The notes: a model not told the origin generated them from the letters alone. DNA of 16,461 nt from an uncultured Eubacteriales bacterium (GCA_934567745.1 CAKTJM010000025.1:1-16461); one strand, 5' to 3'. Positions 6,353-13,477 are shown, counted from the stretch's first letter. Made by a program: numbers and translations.

Positions 6353-7567
6353 TCACCCCAGCCGCTTTTGCAGCGGGTAGATGGACCGCCCTGCGTTGCA
6401 GAGGTAGGCGATCGCGCAGACGACGAAGAAGTGCGGCAGGTGCGCCGCCCCGAACACCTCGCACCCGAGGAAGATGGGCGCGAAGAGGGTGTTCGTCGCG
6501 CTGCCGAAGACGGCCGCGTAGCCCAGGGCCGCCGTCAGCGCCGTCGGCAGACCGAACAGCGGCGCCACCAGCGCCCCGAGGGTCGCCCCGATGGAGAACA
6601 GCGGCGTCAGCTCCCCGCCCTGGAACCCGGCGGAGAGCGTGAGGACGGTCAGGATCAGCTTGGCGATCCAGTCGTAGGGATAGACCGTCCCGCCGCAGAC
6701 GCTCGCCCGGACCAGCTCCGTCCCCAGCCCGGAGTACCGCCCGCCGTGCAGCAGCAGGAGCGCCGCGCTCAGGAGGACGCCGACCACCAGGACCCGCAGC
6801 AGCGGCGAGGGGATCCGCGCCGCCAGGAGCCGCTTCGCCCCGTTGAGCGACACGGCGAAGAGCAGCCCGGCCAGCCCGAAGAGCACGCCGAGCGGCAAAA
6901 GCTCCAAAAACAGCGGCCAGGAGAACACCGGCCCCGGTGCGAGGGGGTAGCTCGCCTTCTCCAGCCCGAAGAAGTGCGACACGCCGCAGGCCGTCGCCGC
7001 CGTCGTCATGGACGGCAGCAGCGCGCGAAGCTCCAGCCGCCCCGCCGCCAGGATCTCCATCGCGAAGAGCACCGCCGCCAGGGGCGTCTCGAACAGCCCG
7101 GCGAAGCCCGCCGCCACCCCGGCCACGAGGAAGATCCGCTGTGCGTCCCGCCCGGGCAGCCGTCTGCCGAGTTGGTACGACAGCGCCGCGCCCACCTGGG
7201 CCGCGACGCCCTCCCGCCCGGAGCTGCCCCCGAAGAGGTGCGTCACCCAGGTGCTCACGATCGCCAGCGGCACCAGGCGCAGGGGCATCTGCTCCCGCCC
7301 CTCGGCCGCCAGGAAGACGAGGCCCATCCCCTTCCCGCTGTTCGCGCCGAAGCGCGTGTAGCAGAAGACGATCAGCACGCCGCCCAGGCCCAGGAAGGGT
7401 AGGAACCAGAGCGGATCGACCAGCCGCAGGGCCGTGACCCATTGCAGCCCCTTGCCGAAGACCGTGACCACCGCACCGACCACGGCCCCCATCGGCGCGC
7501 CCAGTGCGCCGTAGAGCAGGACGTCCCGGTAGTCCCGGACCGTCCTCTTGAGGACGCTCTCTTCCAA
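6353..7567 (-). CDS. ClC-family anion transporter, atypical selectivity motifs
   Basis: Polytopic inner-membrane protein of 404 residues with about ten or more hydrophobic helices and no C-terminal CBS domains. The gating glutamate is present: E119 in GGSSGREGV, the ClC GxxGREGP motif with P replaced by V. The usual GSGIP loop is replaced by GANSGKGMG (74-82), and the third ion-path motif reads GGELTP (318-323). These changes place it outside classic chloride ClCs, near the SycA-like or fluoride-exporting branches; the ion is not decided by sequence. The start is TTG at 7567: an in-frame TGA lies just upstream, and no good ATG or GTG lies close inside. GAGAGG sits unusually close (2 bases), so initiation may be weak. 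It follows the second LysR gene by 46 bp on the same strand. Confidence 0.85.
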   Translation of the reverse strand: MEESVLKRTVRDYRDVLLYGALGAPMGAVVGAVVTVFGKGLQWVTALRLVDPLWFLPFLGLGGVLIVFCYTRFGANSGKGMGLVFLAAEGREQMPLRLVPLAIVSTWVTHLFGGSSGREGVAAQVGAALSYQLGRRLPGRDAQRIFLVAGVAAGFAGLFETPLAAVLFAMEILAAGRLELRALLPSMTTAATACGVSHFFGLEKASYPLAPGPVFSWPLFLELLPLGVLFGLAGLLFAVSLNGAKRLLAARIPSPLLRVLVVGVLLSAALLLLHGGRYSGLGTELVRASVCGGTVYPYDWIAKLILTVLTLSAGFQGGELTPLFSIGATLGALVAPLFGLPTALTAALGYAAVFGSATNTLFAPIFLGCEVFGAAHLPHFFVVCAIAYLCNAGRSIYPLQKRLG

Positions 7568-7594
7568 ATCCTCTCAACTCCCTCTCCATGAGAA

Positions 7595-7620
7595 GAGCCG
7601 ATGGCGGGGGCCATCAGCTC
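7595..7620 (-). promoter_or_regulatory. Hairpin over the LysR stop codon, possible attenuator before ClC
   Basis: An 11-bp stem with one G-U pair in the minus-strand RNA (7620-7610 with 7605-7595) has a 4-base loop. It overlaps the LysR stop codon and lies 28 bases before the ClC TTG. Only UUCUC follows, too U-poor for a strong terminator, so partial attenuation between the two genes is the best reading. Confidence 0.45.
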
Positions 7621-8531
7621 AGATCTGTCTTATTTTTCGCTTCCTCCCGCACGAGGTCCCGTGCGAGGGCACAGAACTGCCGGACGTCCTCCGTCGCATC
7701 CCGCGCGTACAGCAGTCCGTAGTCGATCGCATGGTCCCACGCCACCGGGATCGTCACGAGGCCCGGGTGTACGTCCCGCCAGCAGTCCAGCGTGACCATC
7801 ACGTTCTGCGTCTGGGCGCAGCGGTTGAAGACCTCCATGTCGTAGAACTGCGGCGTGTCCTCGATCCGGATCTGGGGGTGGGCCGCCAGCTCCGCCCGCA
7901 GCTCGTCCACCGCCGGGGAATCCCCGCGCTTGACCATCATCACCGTCTCGCCGTACAGGTCCTCGACCGTCAGGCGTTCGCGCCCGGCCAGCCGATGCTC
8001 CCGGGAGACCGCCACACAGTGCTGGAAGGTCCCCAGCGGCTCGAAGCTGCACCGGTCCAGCCACGCCGCCGAGCCGCAGACGCCGATGATGAAGTCGAAC
8101 TTCTCCCCCAGCGCCGCGATCTCCTGCAGGATCCCGGCGTGGTCGTCCTCGAAGGGCACGATGTGGAGCTTATAGCCCGGGAAATGCCCGTTCATCCGGT
8201 ACCAAAGGTCCATGAACGGCTTGCAGGGGTTCAGCAGCGAGCTGCCGATGCAGAACGTCGTCTCGGCCTCCGCCTCCTCGCGCCGCGCCTCGGCGATCGC
8301 CTTGGCGGAGTAGTCGAAGAGGTACTTCGCGTGGCGGTAGATCACCCGCCCCGCCGGGGTCAGGCGGATCCCCTGGTTCGTGCGGTCGAGGAGCTTGAGG
8401 TCCAGGTGCCGCTCCAGTGCGTTCACCTGCTTCATGATCGCAGGCGGGGAGAGATAGAGCCGCTCCGCCGCCCGGTTGAAGCTCCCGCAGTCCGCCACGC
8501 AGACGAAGGCCGTCAGTCGGCTGTTGTACAT
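7614..8531 (-). CDS. LysR-family transcriptional regulator (second)
   Basis: 305 residues. The N-terminal helix-turn-helix (about 3-62) shows FVCVADCGSFNRAAERLYLS, IMKQVNALERHL and IRLTPAG; an effector-binding domain follows from about residue 92 (FCIGSSLLNP). The start ATG at 8531 follows GAGGAGG with 8 bases between. The gene is divergent from the dehydrogenase operon, with overlapping promoters and a repeated CATCGG element between them. That is the classic arrangement in which a LysR protein represses itself and activates its divergent neighbour. The ClC gene 46 bp downstream may be co-transcribed. The inducer is unknown; given the operon it could be an aldehyde, quinone or redox-related small molecule, which is inference only. 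Confidence 0.92.
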   Translation of the reverse strand: MYNSRLTAFVCVADCGSFNRAAERLYLSPPAIMKQVNALERHLDLKLLDRTNQGIRLTPAGRVIYRHAKYLFDYSAKAIAEARREEAEAETTFCIGSSLLNPCKPFMDLWYRMNGHFPGYKLHIVPFEDDHAGILQEIAALGEKFDFIIGVCGSAAWLDRCSFEPLGTFQHCVAVSREHRLAGRERLTVEDLYGETVMMVKRGDSPAVDELRAELAAHPQIRIEDTPQFYDMEVFNRCAQTQNVMVTLDCWRDVHPGLVTIPVAWDHAIDYGLLYARDATEDVRQFCALARDLVREEAKNKTDLS

Positions 8532-8554
8532 CCCATTCCCCTCCTCGTATTACC

Positions 8555-8584
8555 CATCGGTTCATACGATGTTACCACATCGGT
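8555..8584. promoter_or_regulatory. CATCGG repeat cluster, candidate LysR binding region
   Basis: CATCGGT occurs at 8555-8561 and 8578-8584, with the inverted half CGATG at 8567-8571 between them. CGATGT (8567-8572) and ACATCG (8577-8582) make a perfect 6-bp dyad with a 4-base gap. The cluster covers the LysR -10 and ends just before the -35 of the dehydrogenase operon, which suits both autorepression and activation. Confidence 0.5.
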
Positions 8585-8597
8585 GCTTCCCTGTCAA
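8569..8597 (-). promoter_or_regulatory. Promoter of the second LysR gene
   Basis: On the minus strand, TTGACA (8597-8592) and TAACAT (8574-8569) are 17 bases apart. The hexamers overlap the divergent plus-strand promoter. Confidence 0.8.
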
Positions 8598-8615
8598 CCG
8601 GAGCGGGTGTATCAT
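8587..8615 (+). promoter_or_regulatory. Promoter of the dehydrogenase operon, weak -35
   Basis: TATCAT (8610-8615) with TG directly before it makes a fair -10. The hexamer 17 bases upstream, TTCCCT (8587-8592), is a poor -35. A weak -35 next to a LysR site is typical of an activator-dependent promoter. Confidence 0.5.
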
Positions 8616-8666
8616 CCGTACTGAAAAAACAAGGCCGCAGCAGGCCGCTTTTGGGAGGTCATGACG

Positions 8667-9842
8667 ATGTCTTCTTATCATTTCTACGATCCCACCCGCG
8701 TCCTCTTCGGTGCGGGACAGCTCGACGCGCTGCACAGCTGTGCCATGCCCGGCAAGCGCGCGATGCTGGTCATCTCCAACGGCAGGTCCGTGCGCGTGAG
8801 CGGCGCGCTGGACCGGACCCTCGAACAGCTCCGGATGGCCGGCGTCGAGACGGTCCTCTTCGACAAGGTCGAGGCCAACCCCCTCAAGTCCACCGTCGAG
8901 GCGGGCGCACAGTGCGCCCGCGCGCACGGCTGCGACTTCGTGGTCGCGCTGGGCGGCGGCTCCGTCCTGGACGCCGCCAAGGCCATGGCGATGGCCGCGC
9001 CCCAGCCCGGCGGGCTGTGGGACTACGTCGCCGGGGCCACCGGCAAGCAGAAGCCCCTCGACGAGCAGCCCCTGCCCGTCGTCGCCATCACCACCACCGC
9101 CGGGACCGGCTCGGAGGTCGATGCCTGGGGCGTCGTGACCAACCCCGAGACGAACGAGAAGATCGGCGTCGGCGGCACGGACAGCCTCTATCCCGTCCTG
9201 GCCATCGTGGACCCCGAGCTGATGCGGACGGTCCCGCCGAAGTTCACCGCCTATCAGGGCTTCGACACCCTCTTCCACGCCGTGGAGGGCTATATCTCCA
9301 ACGTGCGCGGTCTGATGGCCGACATGCTCCAGCTGACCGTCATCGAGGCGATCGGCCGCTATCTGCCCCGCGCCGTCGCGAACGGGGACGACATGGAGGC
9401 CCGTGAGCAGGTGGCCTTCGCGAACACGATGGCCGGATACTCCATGGTCGTCGGCTCCTGCACGAGCGAGCACTCGATGGAGCACGCGATGAGCGCCTAT
9501 CACCAGGACCTGCCCCACGGGGCCGGTCTGATCATGATCTCACTGGCGTACTACACCCACTTCATCGAGCAGCACTGCTGCGACGAGCGCTTCGTCCGCA
9601 TGGCCCAGGCCCTGGGCAAGACCGACGCGAAGGCCCCGATGGACTTCGTCACCGCGCTGGCGGACCTGCAAAAGGCCTGCGGCGTGGGCGACCTGAAGAT
9701 GTCCGACTACGGCATCCGCAGGGAGGAGTGCAGGGAGCTGGCCAAGAACGCCCGTGCGACGATGGGCGGCCTGTTCGCCTGCGACCCCGTGCCGCTGAGC
9801 GACGAGGCCTGCGCCGCCATCTACGAGCGGGCCTATCGCTGA
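8667..9842 (+). CDS. Iron-containing alcohol dehydrogenase
   Basis: Cytoplasmic group III (iron-type) NAD(P)-dependent alcohol dehydrogenase, 391 residues, close to the family norm. The Rossmann-like domain carries the nucleotide loop GGGSVLDAAKAM (about 96-107) and the signature TTTAGTGSEV (142-151). Likely metal ligands are D200 and H204 in GFDTLFHAVEG, H269 in SEHSMEH and H284 in DLPHGAG. It resembles butanol/YqhD-like dehydrogenases, which reduce aldehydes to alcohols; the true substrate is not readable. ATG 8667 is preferred over ATG 8661 because GGGAGG (8653-8658) is 8 bases from the former and 2 from the latter. It heads a four-gene operon whose intergenic gaps are 10-21 bp, divergent from a LysR regulator. 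Confidence 0.93.
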   Translation: MSSYHFYDPTRVLFGAGQLDALHSCAMPGKRAMLVISNGRSVRVSGALDRTLEQLRMAGVETVLFDKVEANPLKSTVEAGAQCARAHGCDFVVALGGGSVLDAAKAMAMAAPQPGGLWDYVAGATGKQKPLDEQPLPVVAITTTAGTGSEVDAWGVVTNPETNEKIGVGGTDSLYPVLAIVDPELMRTVPPKFTAYQGFDTLFHAVEGYISNVRGLMADMLQLTVIEAIGRYLPRAVANGDDMEAREQVAFANTMAGYSMVVGSCTSEHSMEHAMSAYHQDLPHGAGLIMISLAYYTHFIEQHCCDERFVRMAQALGKTDAKAPMDFVTALADLQKACGVGDLKMSDYGIRREECRELAKNARATMGGLFACDPVPLSDEACAAIYERAYR

Positions 9843-9857
9843 GGGGAGGCGGACCGA

Positions 9858-10367
9858 ATGGCTGAGCTGATCGTATATTTCTCCCGGGCCGGTGAGAACT
9901 ATTTCAGCGGAGCGCTGCGCTCCGTGCCCGTCGGGAACACCCAACGCGCCGCCGAGCTGCTGGCCGGTCTGACCGGCGCGGACCTGTTCCCGCTCGAACC
10001 GGTGCAGCCGTACTCCGACAGCTACGACGAATGCATCGCCCAGGCGCAGGACGACCTCCGGCGGGACGCCCGGCCGGAGCTGGTGCGCTGGCCGGAGGAG
10101 CTGGACCAGTACGACACCGTCTACCTGGGCTATCCCATCTACTGGGGCACGATCCCCATGCCGGTCGCGACCTTCCTGGAGCGGTCCGACCTGAGCGGGA
10201 AGACGATCCGTCCCTTCTGCACCCACGAGGGCAGCGGCCTGGCCCGCAGCGTGGCGGACATCCGCAAGCTCTGCCCCGACGCGGTCGTCGGCACGGGCCT
10301 GGCCATCCAGGGCGGGCGCGTGAGCCAGGCGGGCCAGGCGCTCAAGGCCTGGTCCGAGAGAAAGTGA
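9858..10367 (+). CDS. Flavodoxin-like FMN protein
   Basis: 169-residue cytoplasmic electron carrier or small flavoreductase. The FMN phosphate loop is SRAGENYF near the N-terminus, with GNTQRAAELLAG beginning the first helix. The isoalloxazine-flanking segments are YPIYWGTIPMPV (about residues 94-105) and THEGSGLARSV. This pattern fits the stand-alone flavodoxin-like family found next to dehydrogenases and CMD proteins in Bacillota. GGGGAGG (9843-9849) lies 8 bases before the ATG and 15 bp separate it from the dehydrogenase gene. It may pass electrons from or to a partner in the operon, or reduce quinone-like compounds; neither can be shown from sequence. Confidence 0.88.
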   Translation: MAELIVYFSRAGENYFSGALRSVPVGNTQRAAELLAGLTGADLFPLEPVQPYSDSYDECIAQAQDDLRRDARPELVRWPEELDQYDTVYLGYPIYWGTIPMPVATFLERSDLSGKTIRPFCTHEGSGLARSVADIRKLCPDAVVGTGLAIQGGRVSQAGQALKAWSERK

Positions 10368-10377
10368 GGTCCTTTCG

Positions 10378-10809
10378 ATGAAAACGATGGACAAGGGAGC
10401 CTTCGCCGCCCAGGACCACTTCGGCATGGGCGAGCCGAACACGGTCTATGCGCAGTATTTCAGCGGGCCGTCCTTCCTCGCACCGCTGACCCGGCCGGAG
10501 GACGGCGTCTTTATGGCGAACGTGACCTTCGCGCCGGGGTGCCGCAACGATTGGCACATCCACCACGCGAAGCAGGGCGGCGGCCAGATGCTGCTGTGCA
10601 CCGCGGGCGAGGGCTGGTATCAGGAGGAGGGCAAGGAGGCGGTCAGCCTCGTGCCCGGCACGACGATCATCATCCCGCCCAACGTCAAGCACTGGCACGG
10701 GGCCAAGCGCGACAGCTGGTTCGCGCACATCGCCGTCGAGGTCCCCGGCGTCGGGTGCCGCAACGAGTGGTGCGAGCCGGTCGCCGACGCGGACTACGAC
10801 GCCCTGTGA
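10378..10809 (+). CDS. Single-domain cupin protein
   Basis: 143-residue small beta-barrel protein. Cupin motif 1 is seen as GCRNDWHIHHAKQGGGQMLLC, with metal ligands H60 and H62 and Gln 70 at the place where the consensus has Glu. Motif 2 is seen in VPGTTIIIPPNVKHWHGA, with H105 as ligand. The cupin-plus-CMD pairing, sometimes fused in one polypeptide, is common in bacteria and is usually linked to detoxification or small-molecule turnover, but the reaction is not established. The stop of the flavodoxin gene is 10 bp upstream; GAGGT (10366-10370) gives a modest ribosome binding site. A second ATG three codons in (10387) is possible. Confidence 0.88.
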   Translation: MKTMDKGAFAAQDHFGMGEPNTVYAQYFSGPSFLAPLTRPEDGVFMANVTFAPGCRNDWHIHHAKQGGGQMLLCTAGEGWYQEEGKEAVSLVPGTTIIIPPNVKHWHGAKRDSWFAHIAVEVPGVGCRNEWCEPVADADYDAL

Positions 10810-10830
10810 TATCACGAAGGAGGAGATCCC

Positions 10831-11151
10831 ATGGAAAAGGTCACGGCGGGCCATGAGGCCCTGGGCAGCTTCGCGCCCAAGTTCGCGGAGCTCAACGACG
10901 ACGTGCTGTTCGGCCAGGTCTGGTCCCGGGAGGAGGCGCTCGCGCCCCGCGACCGGAGCCTGATCACCGTCGCGGCGCTCATGGCGAGCGGCATCCTGGA
11001 CAGCTCGCTGCGCTATCACATCGAGCACGCCAAGGAGAACGGCGTCACCAAGACAGAGATGTCCGAGGCCCTGACCCAGCTCGCCTTCTACGCGGGCTGG
11101 CCAAAGGCCTGGGCCGCCTTCCGGATGGCGAAGGAGGTCTACGGGGACTGA
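10831..11151 (+). CDS. Carboxymuconolactone decarboxylase-like (CMD/AhpD fold) protein
   Basis: 106-residue all-helical protein of the CMD domain family. Recognisable pattern: REEALAPRDRSLITVAALMA, then LRYHIEHAKENGVT and LTQLAFYAGWPKAWAA. The AhpD-type CxxC redox pair is absent, so this is the PcaC-like or uncharacterised branch rather than a peroxidase partner. Candidate active-site residues are the glutamate before ALAPRDR and the histidine in RYH. AAGGAGGA (10817-10824) lies 6 bases before the ATG. It is the last gene of the operon; a strong terminator follows 38 bases after the stop. Together with the cupin and flavodoxin it suggests chemical detoxification or redox balance, an inference from context. 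Confidence 0.9.
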   Translation: MEKVTAGHEALGSFAPKFAELNDDVLFGQVWSREEALAPRDRSLITVAALMASGILDSSLRYHIEHAKENGVTKTEMSEALTQLAFYAGWPKAWAAFRMAKEVYGD

Positions 11152-11189
11152 TCGTCCCATGAGCATCGCAAGCAAGAGGAGATAGACGA

Positions 11190-11233
11190 CGCCCGCGCCC
11201 TGTCTCCGATCGACAGGGCGCGGGCGGTTTTTT
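11190..11233 (+). terminator. Strong terminator after the dehydrogenase operon
   Basis: A perfect 15-bp GC-rich stem (11190-11204 with 11212-11226) has a 7-base loop and six Ts at 11228-11233. On the minus strand the hairpin lacks a good T run, so it serves the convergent DUF4317 gene poorly. Confidence 0.95.
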
Positions 11234-11248
11234 ATTCGTTGATCCCGT

Positions 11249-12388
11249 TCAGTGGTTCGGGAGCTTGACCTCGATGCCGTTGACCGTCACCGGGCCGTCG
11301 ACGGGGACGAGCAGGTATTTCCGCCCCTCGATCAGGCGGGCCTCGATCAGGTAGCTGTCCTCCGGCGCGACGGTGATCTTGACCTCCGGCGTGGCGATCT
11401 CGAACCGCTTGTCCTCGATGAGGTTCTTCGGGTCGAGCGCCGCGTCGTCGCCGTACCGCTCGCGGCACTCGTCCTGGAAGGTCTCGATCCGCTCCGGCGA
11501 GACCCCGCTGTTGGCGAGGATCCCGCCGACCTCCCGGACGGAGAGCGCCAGTGGCTCCGGGTCCTTGCTCTCCTTGTGCGCGCCGATGCGCTCGTGGAGC
11601 TGCTCATGGACGGACTGCACCACGTCGTAGCTGCACTCGTCCCCGAGCGCGTCGCACAGGGCCGTCTCGAAGACGTCCTTCTGCTCCGGCGCGGAGAGCG
11701 GCGGAGCGACGTGGAAGAGCGCGTCGATGACCTCCTCATACAGCTCGCCGGGGTCCTTCGCGTAGAACAGCACGTCGTAGATGTTCGCCGCCCGGTCATC
11801 GAAGGCCGGGAAGAGGAAGCCCAGCTCCGGCGCGGACGCGATGTGGCCCGTCGAGGCCGGGTGGAACCCCTTGTCCCGCGTGTCGTATTGGAGGGCCAGC
11901 TTCGGGTCCTTCACCGGGCAGATGCTGCACACGAAATAGCGGTACACCTGGTCCGAGTCGTCCGCCTGGTCGAGGTCGTCCTTCCCGCGATAGGGCACGT
12001 CGTAGGCCTCGGCCGCCAGGAGGATCAGATAGTTCGTCTCCCCCAGGTCGATCGCCTCGATGATCCGGCGGCACAGCTCCTCCCGCGCCGCTTGGTCCTG
12101 GAGCATGCTCTGGCGGAGCGTCTGGAGCAGCCGGTGCTCCTCGCTGTCCACCACCTGCTCCGTGGAGAAGGACAGGTCGATCAGGTTCCGCCCCAGCGCC
12201 CCCGAGAGGGCCTTCTTCAGCAGGCCCAGGTACATCTCCTGCTCGTCCTGCTGCATGAGGGCGAGCGGGGCCTCCACCCAGGAGATGACCTCCCGATCCC
12301 CGTTGACGTAGCAGCCGTAGATCCGGGTGATGCCCGTCCGCTCCGGGCGGAAGCGCCGCCGCAGCTCGTTGAGTCCTCGTTGATCCAT
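11249..12388 (-). CDS. DUF4317 family protein
   Basis: 379-residue soluble protein without signal peptide or membrane segment. It matches DUF4317 by the start LNELRRRFRPERTGITRIYG followed by CYVNGDRE, then KKALSGALGRNLIDLSF, the segment YFVCSICPVKDPKLAL and FLFPAFDDRAANIYDVLFY. The family is confined mainly to Bacillota and has no established function; I know of no catalytic motif. Two of its cysteines lie close together in the CSICPV segment. AGGAGGG lies 7 bases before the ATG. It is second in an operon behind the YhaM-type exoribonuclease, only 15 bp apart, so a link to RNA turnover or nucleotide metabolism is possible but unproven. Confidence 0.88.
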   Translation of the reverse strand: MDQRGLNELRRRFRPERTGITRIYGCYVNGDREVISWVEAPLALMQQDEQEMYLGLLKKALSGALGRNLIDLSFSTEQVVDSEEHRLLQTLRQSMLQDQAAREELCRRIIEAIDLGETNYLILLAAEAYDVPYRGKDDLDQADDSDQVYRYFVCSICPVKDPKLALQYDTRDKGFHPASTGHIASAPELGFLFPAFDDRAANIYDVLFYAKDPGELYEEVIDALFHVAPPLSAPEQKDVFETALCDALGDECSYDVVQSVHEQLHERIGAHKESKDPEPLALSVREVGGILANSGVSPERIETFQDECRERYGDDAALDPKNLIEDKRFEIATPEVKITVAPEDSYLIEARLIEGRKYLLVPVDGPVTVNGIEVKLPNH

Positions 12389-12403
12389 CTCTCGTCCCTC
12401 CTC

Positions 12404-13351
12404 TCAGTCGTGGCGGTACAGCCGCTTGCCGTCCAGCGCGAAGACACGGCCGCTGAAGCTGCCCACCGGCAGGTCCGACAGCGCCTCGCGATAGATCTCC
12501 ATCCGGCTGTCGATCAGGTCCAGATACGACAGCAGCTCGCTCTCCGCGCACGCGGGCCGTACCGCCGCGCCGAACTCCGGCGTGCCGTGGTGCGAGAGGA
12601 TCATGTGCTGGAGGAGCATCGCCTTCTCCGGCGGGGTACCCAGCGCCCGCGTGACCTCCGCCACCTCCTGCGCGCCCAAGACCAGGTGGCCCAGGAGCTG
12701 GCCCTCCGTGGCGTACTCCGTCACGAGGCCCACGTCCGAGAAGGCGAACTCCCGCTCCTTACCGAAGTCGTGCAGGAGGGTCCCGGCCAGCAGCAGGCTG
12801 CGGTCCACGGTCCCGGCGTACAGGCCGGAGACGAAGTCCGCCAGGCGGAGCATGTCGCGCGTGTGCATCAGCAGGCCGGACAGGAAGGCGTGGTGGACGC
12901 TCTTGGCTGCGGGGATCGTGCGGAACGCCGCGCCGTGGCGCGCGAGCATCTCCTCACACACCGCGCGGTAGTCCGCGTCCTCAAGGGACGCGACGAGCCG
13001 CTCGATCTCCGCCATGGCGGCCTCCCGGTCGATCGGCGCGACCGGCACCAGGTCCGCCAGGTCGAAGGGATCCTCCTCCGCGGCCAGGCGGAGCCTCTCG
13101 ACGATGACCTGGAGCCCGCCGCGGAACTCCGTGACCCGCCCGCGGAGCCAGACGACCTTGCCCGCCTCCGCCATGCCGATCGGCCCGGCGTAGTCCCAGA
13201 CCTTGGCGTCGATCGGACCGGACCGGTCCTCGATCGTCAGGTCCAGGAACGGCTTGCCGTTGCTCCCCGTCTTCTGATAGGCGGACCGAAGGAGATATGC
13301 CCCCTCGATCTCGTCGTTGAGCGCCAGCTGCGCGATGAAACGATGTCCCAT
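12404..13351 (-). CDS. yhaM: YhaM-type 3'-5' exoribonuclease
   Basis: 315 residues, matching the usual YhaM length of about 313. An N-terminal OB-fold (about 15-90, containing LDLTIEDRSGPIDAKVWD) binds nucleic acid. A metal-dependent HD domain follows: H163 in LLMHTRDML, H194-D195 in TLLHDFGKE, H222 in LLGHLVLG, H254/H255 in LSHHG and D281 near the end. YhaM enzymes trim RNA from the 3' end in Bacillota, with Mn or Co as metal. The frame opens at a GTG (13372), but GAAGGG lies 6-7 bases before ATG 13351, so that start is chosen. It has its own promoter and leads an operon with DUF4317. Confidence 0.9.
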   Translation of the reverse strand: MGHRFIAQLALNDEIEGAYLLRSAYQKTGSNGKPFLDLTIEDRSGPIDAKVWDYAGPIGMAEAGKVVWLRGRVTEFRGGLQVIVERLRLAAEEDPFDLADLVPVAPIDREAAMAEIERLVASLEDADYRAVCEEMLARHGAAFRTIPAAKSVHHAFLSGLLMHTRDMLRLADFVSGLYAGTVDRSLLLAGTLLHDFGKEREFAFSDVGLVTEYATEGQLLGHLVLGAQEVAEVTRALGTPPEKAMLLQHMILSHHGTPEFGAAVRPACAESELLSYLDLIDSRMEIYREALSDLPVGSFSGRVFALDGKRLYRHD

Positions 13352-13396
13352 GATGCTCCCTTCCCGCCGCACGGTCCCTGCCGCGCGGACGTCACA

Positions 13397-13418
13397 GGCC
13401 GCCGACGCTGCGGCGGCC
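13397..13418 (-). promoter_or_regulatory. Stable hairpin at the 5' end of the yhaM mRNA
   Basis: GGCCGCCG (13397-13404) pairs perfectly with CGGCGGCC (13411-13418) across a 6-base loop. It begins within about ten bases of the predicted transcription start and about 45 bases before the start codon. It could protect the 5' end or take part in control; no T run follows. Confidence 0.45.
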
Positions 13419-13432
13419 GTTCGTTCCCTGTT

Positions 13433-13461
13433 ATGATATCGGTCCCGCGCGCCCTTGTCAA
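13433..13461 (-). promoter_or_regulatory. Promoter of the yhaM-DUF4317 operon
   Basis: On the minus strand, TTGACA (13461-13456) and TATCAT (13438-13433) are separated by 17 bases: a near-consensus housekeeping promoter. Confidence 0.85.
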
Positions 13462-13477
13462 GTGCGCCGATGGGGGC

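Noticed and set aside
5079..7589. 836-residue open frame on the minus strand
   Set aside because: It overlaps the peptidase and ClC genes in other frames, has Arg/Gly/Ala-rich low-complexity sequence and no family motif: a GC-rich shadow.
7590..7640. Minus-strand GCTGATGGCC, similar to the 3' part of the fluoride riboswitch, just upstream of the ClC gene
   Set aside because: The required 5' GGCGATG half and pseudoknot are not present upstream; that DNA is the end of the LysR coding region, and the match is one arm of a simple hairpin.
11160..11186. 8-codon open frame after the CMD gene
   Set aside because: Too short, no ribosome binding site of its own and no sign of leader-peptide function before a terminator.
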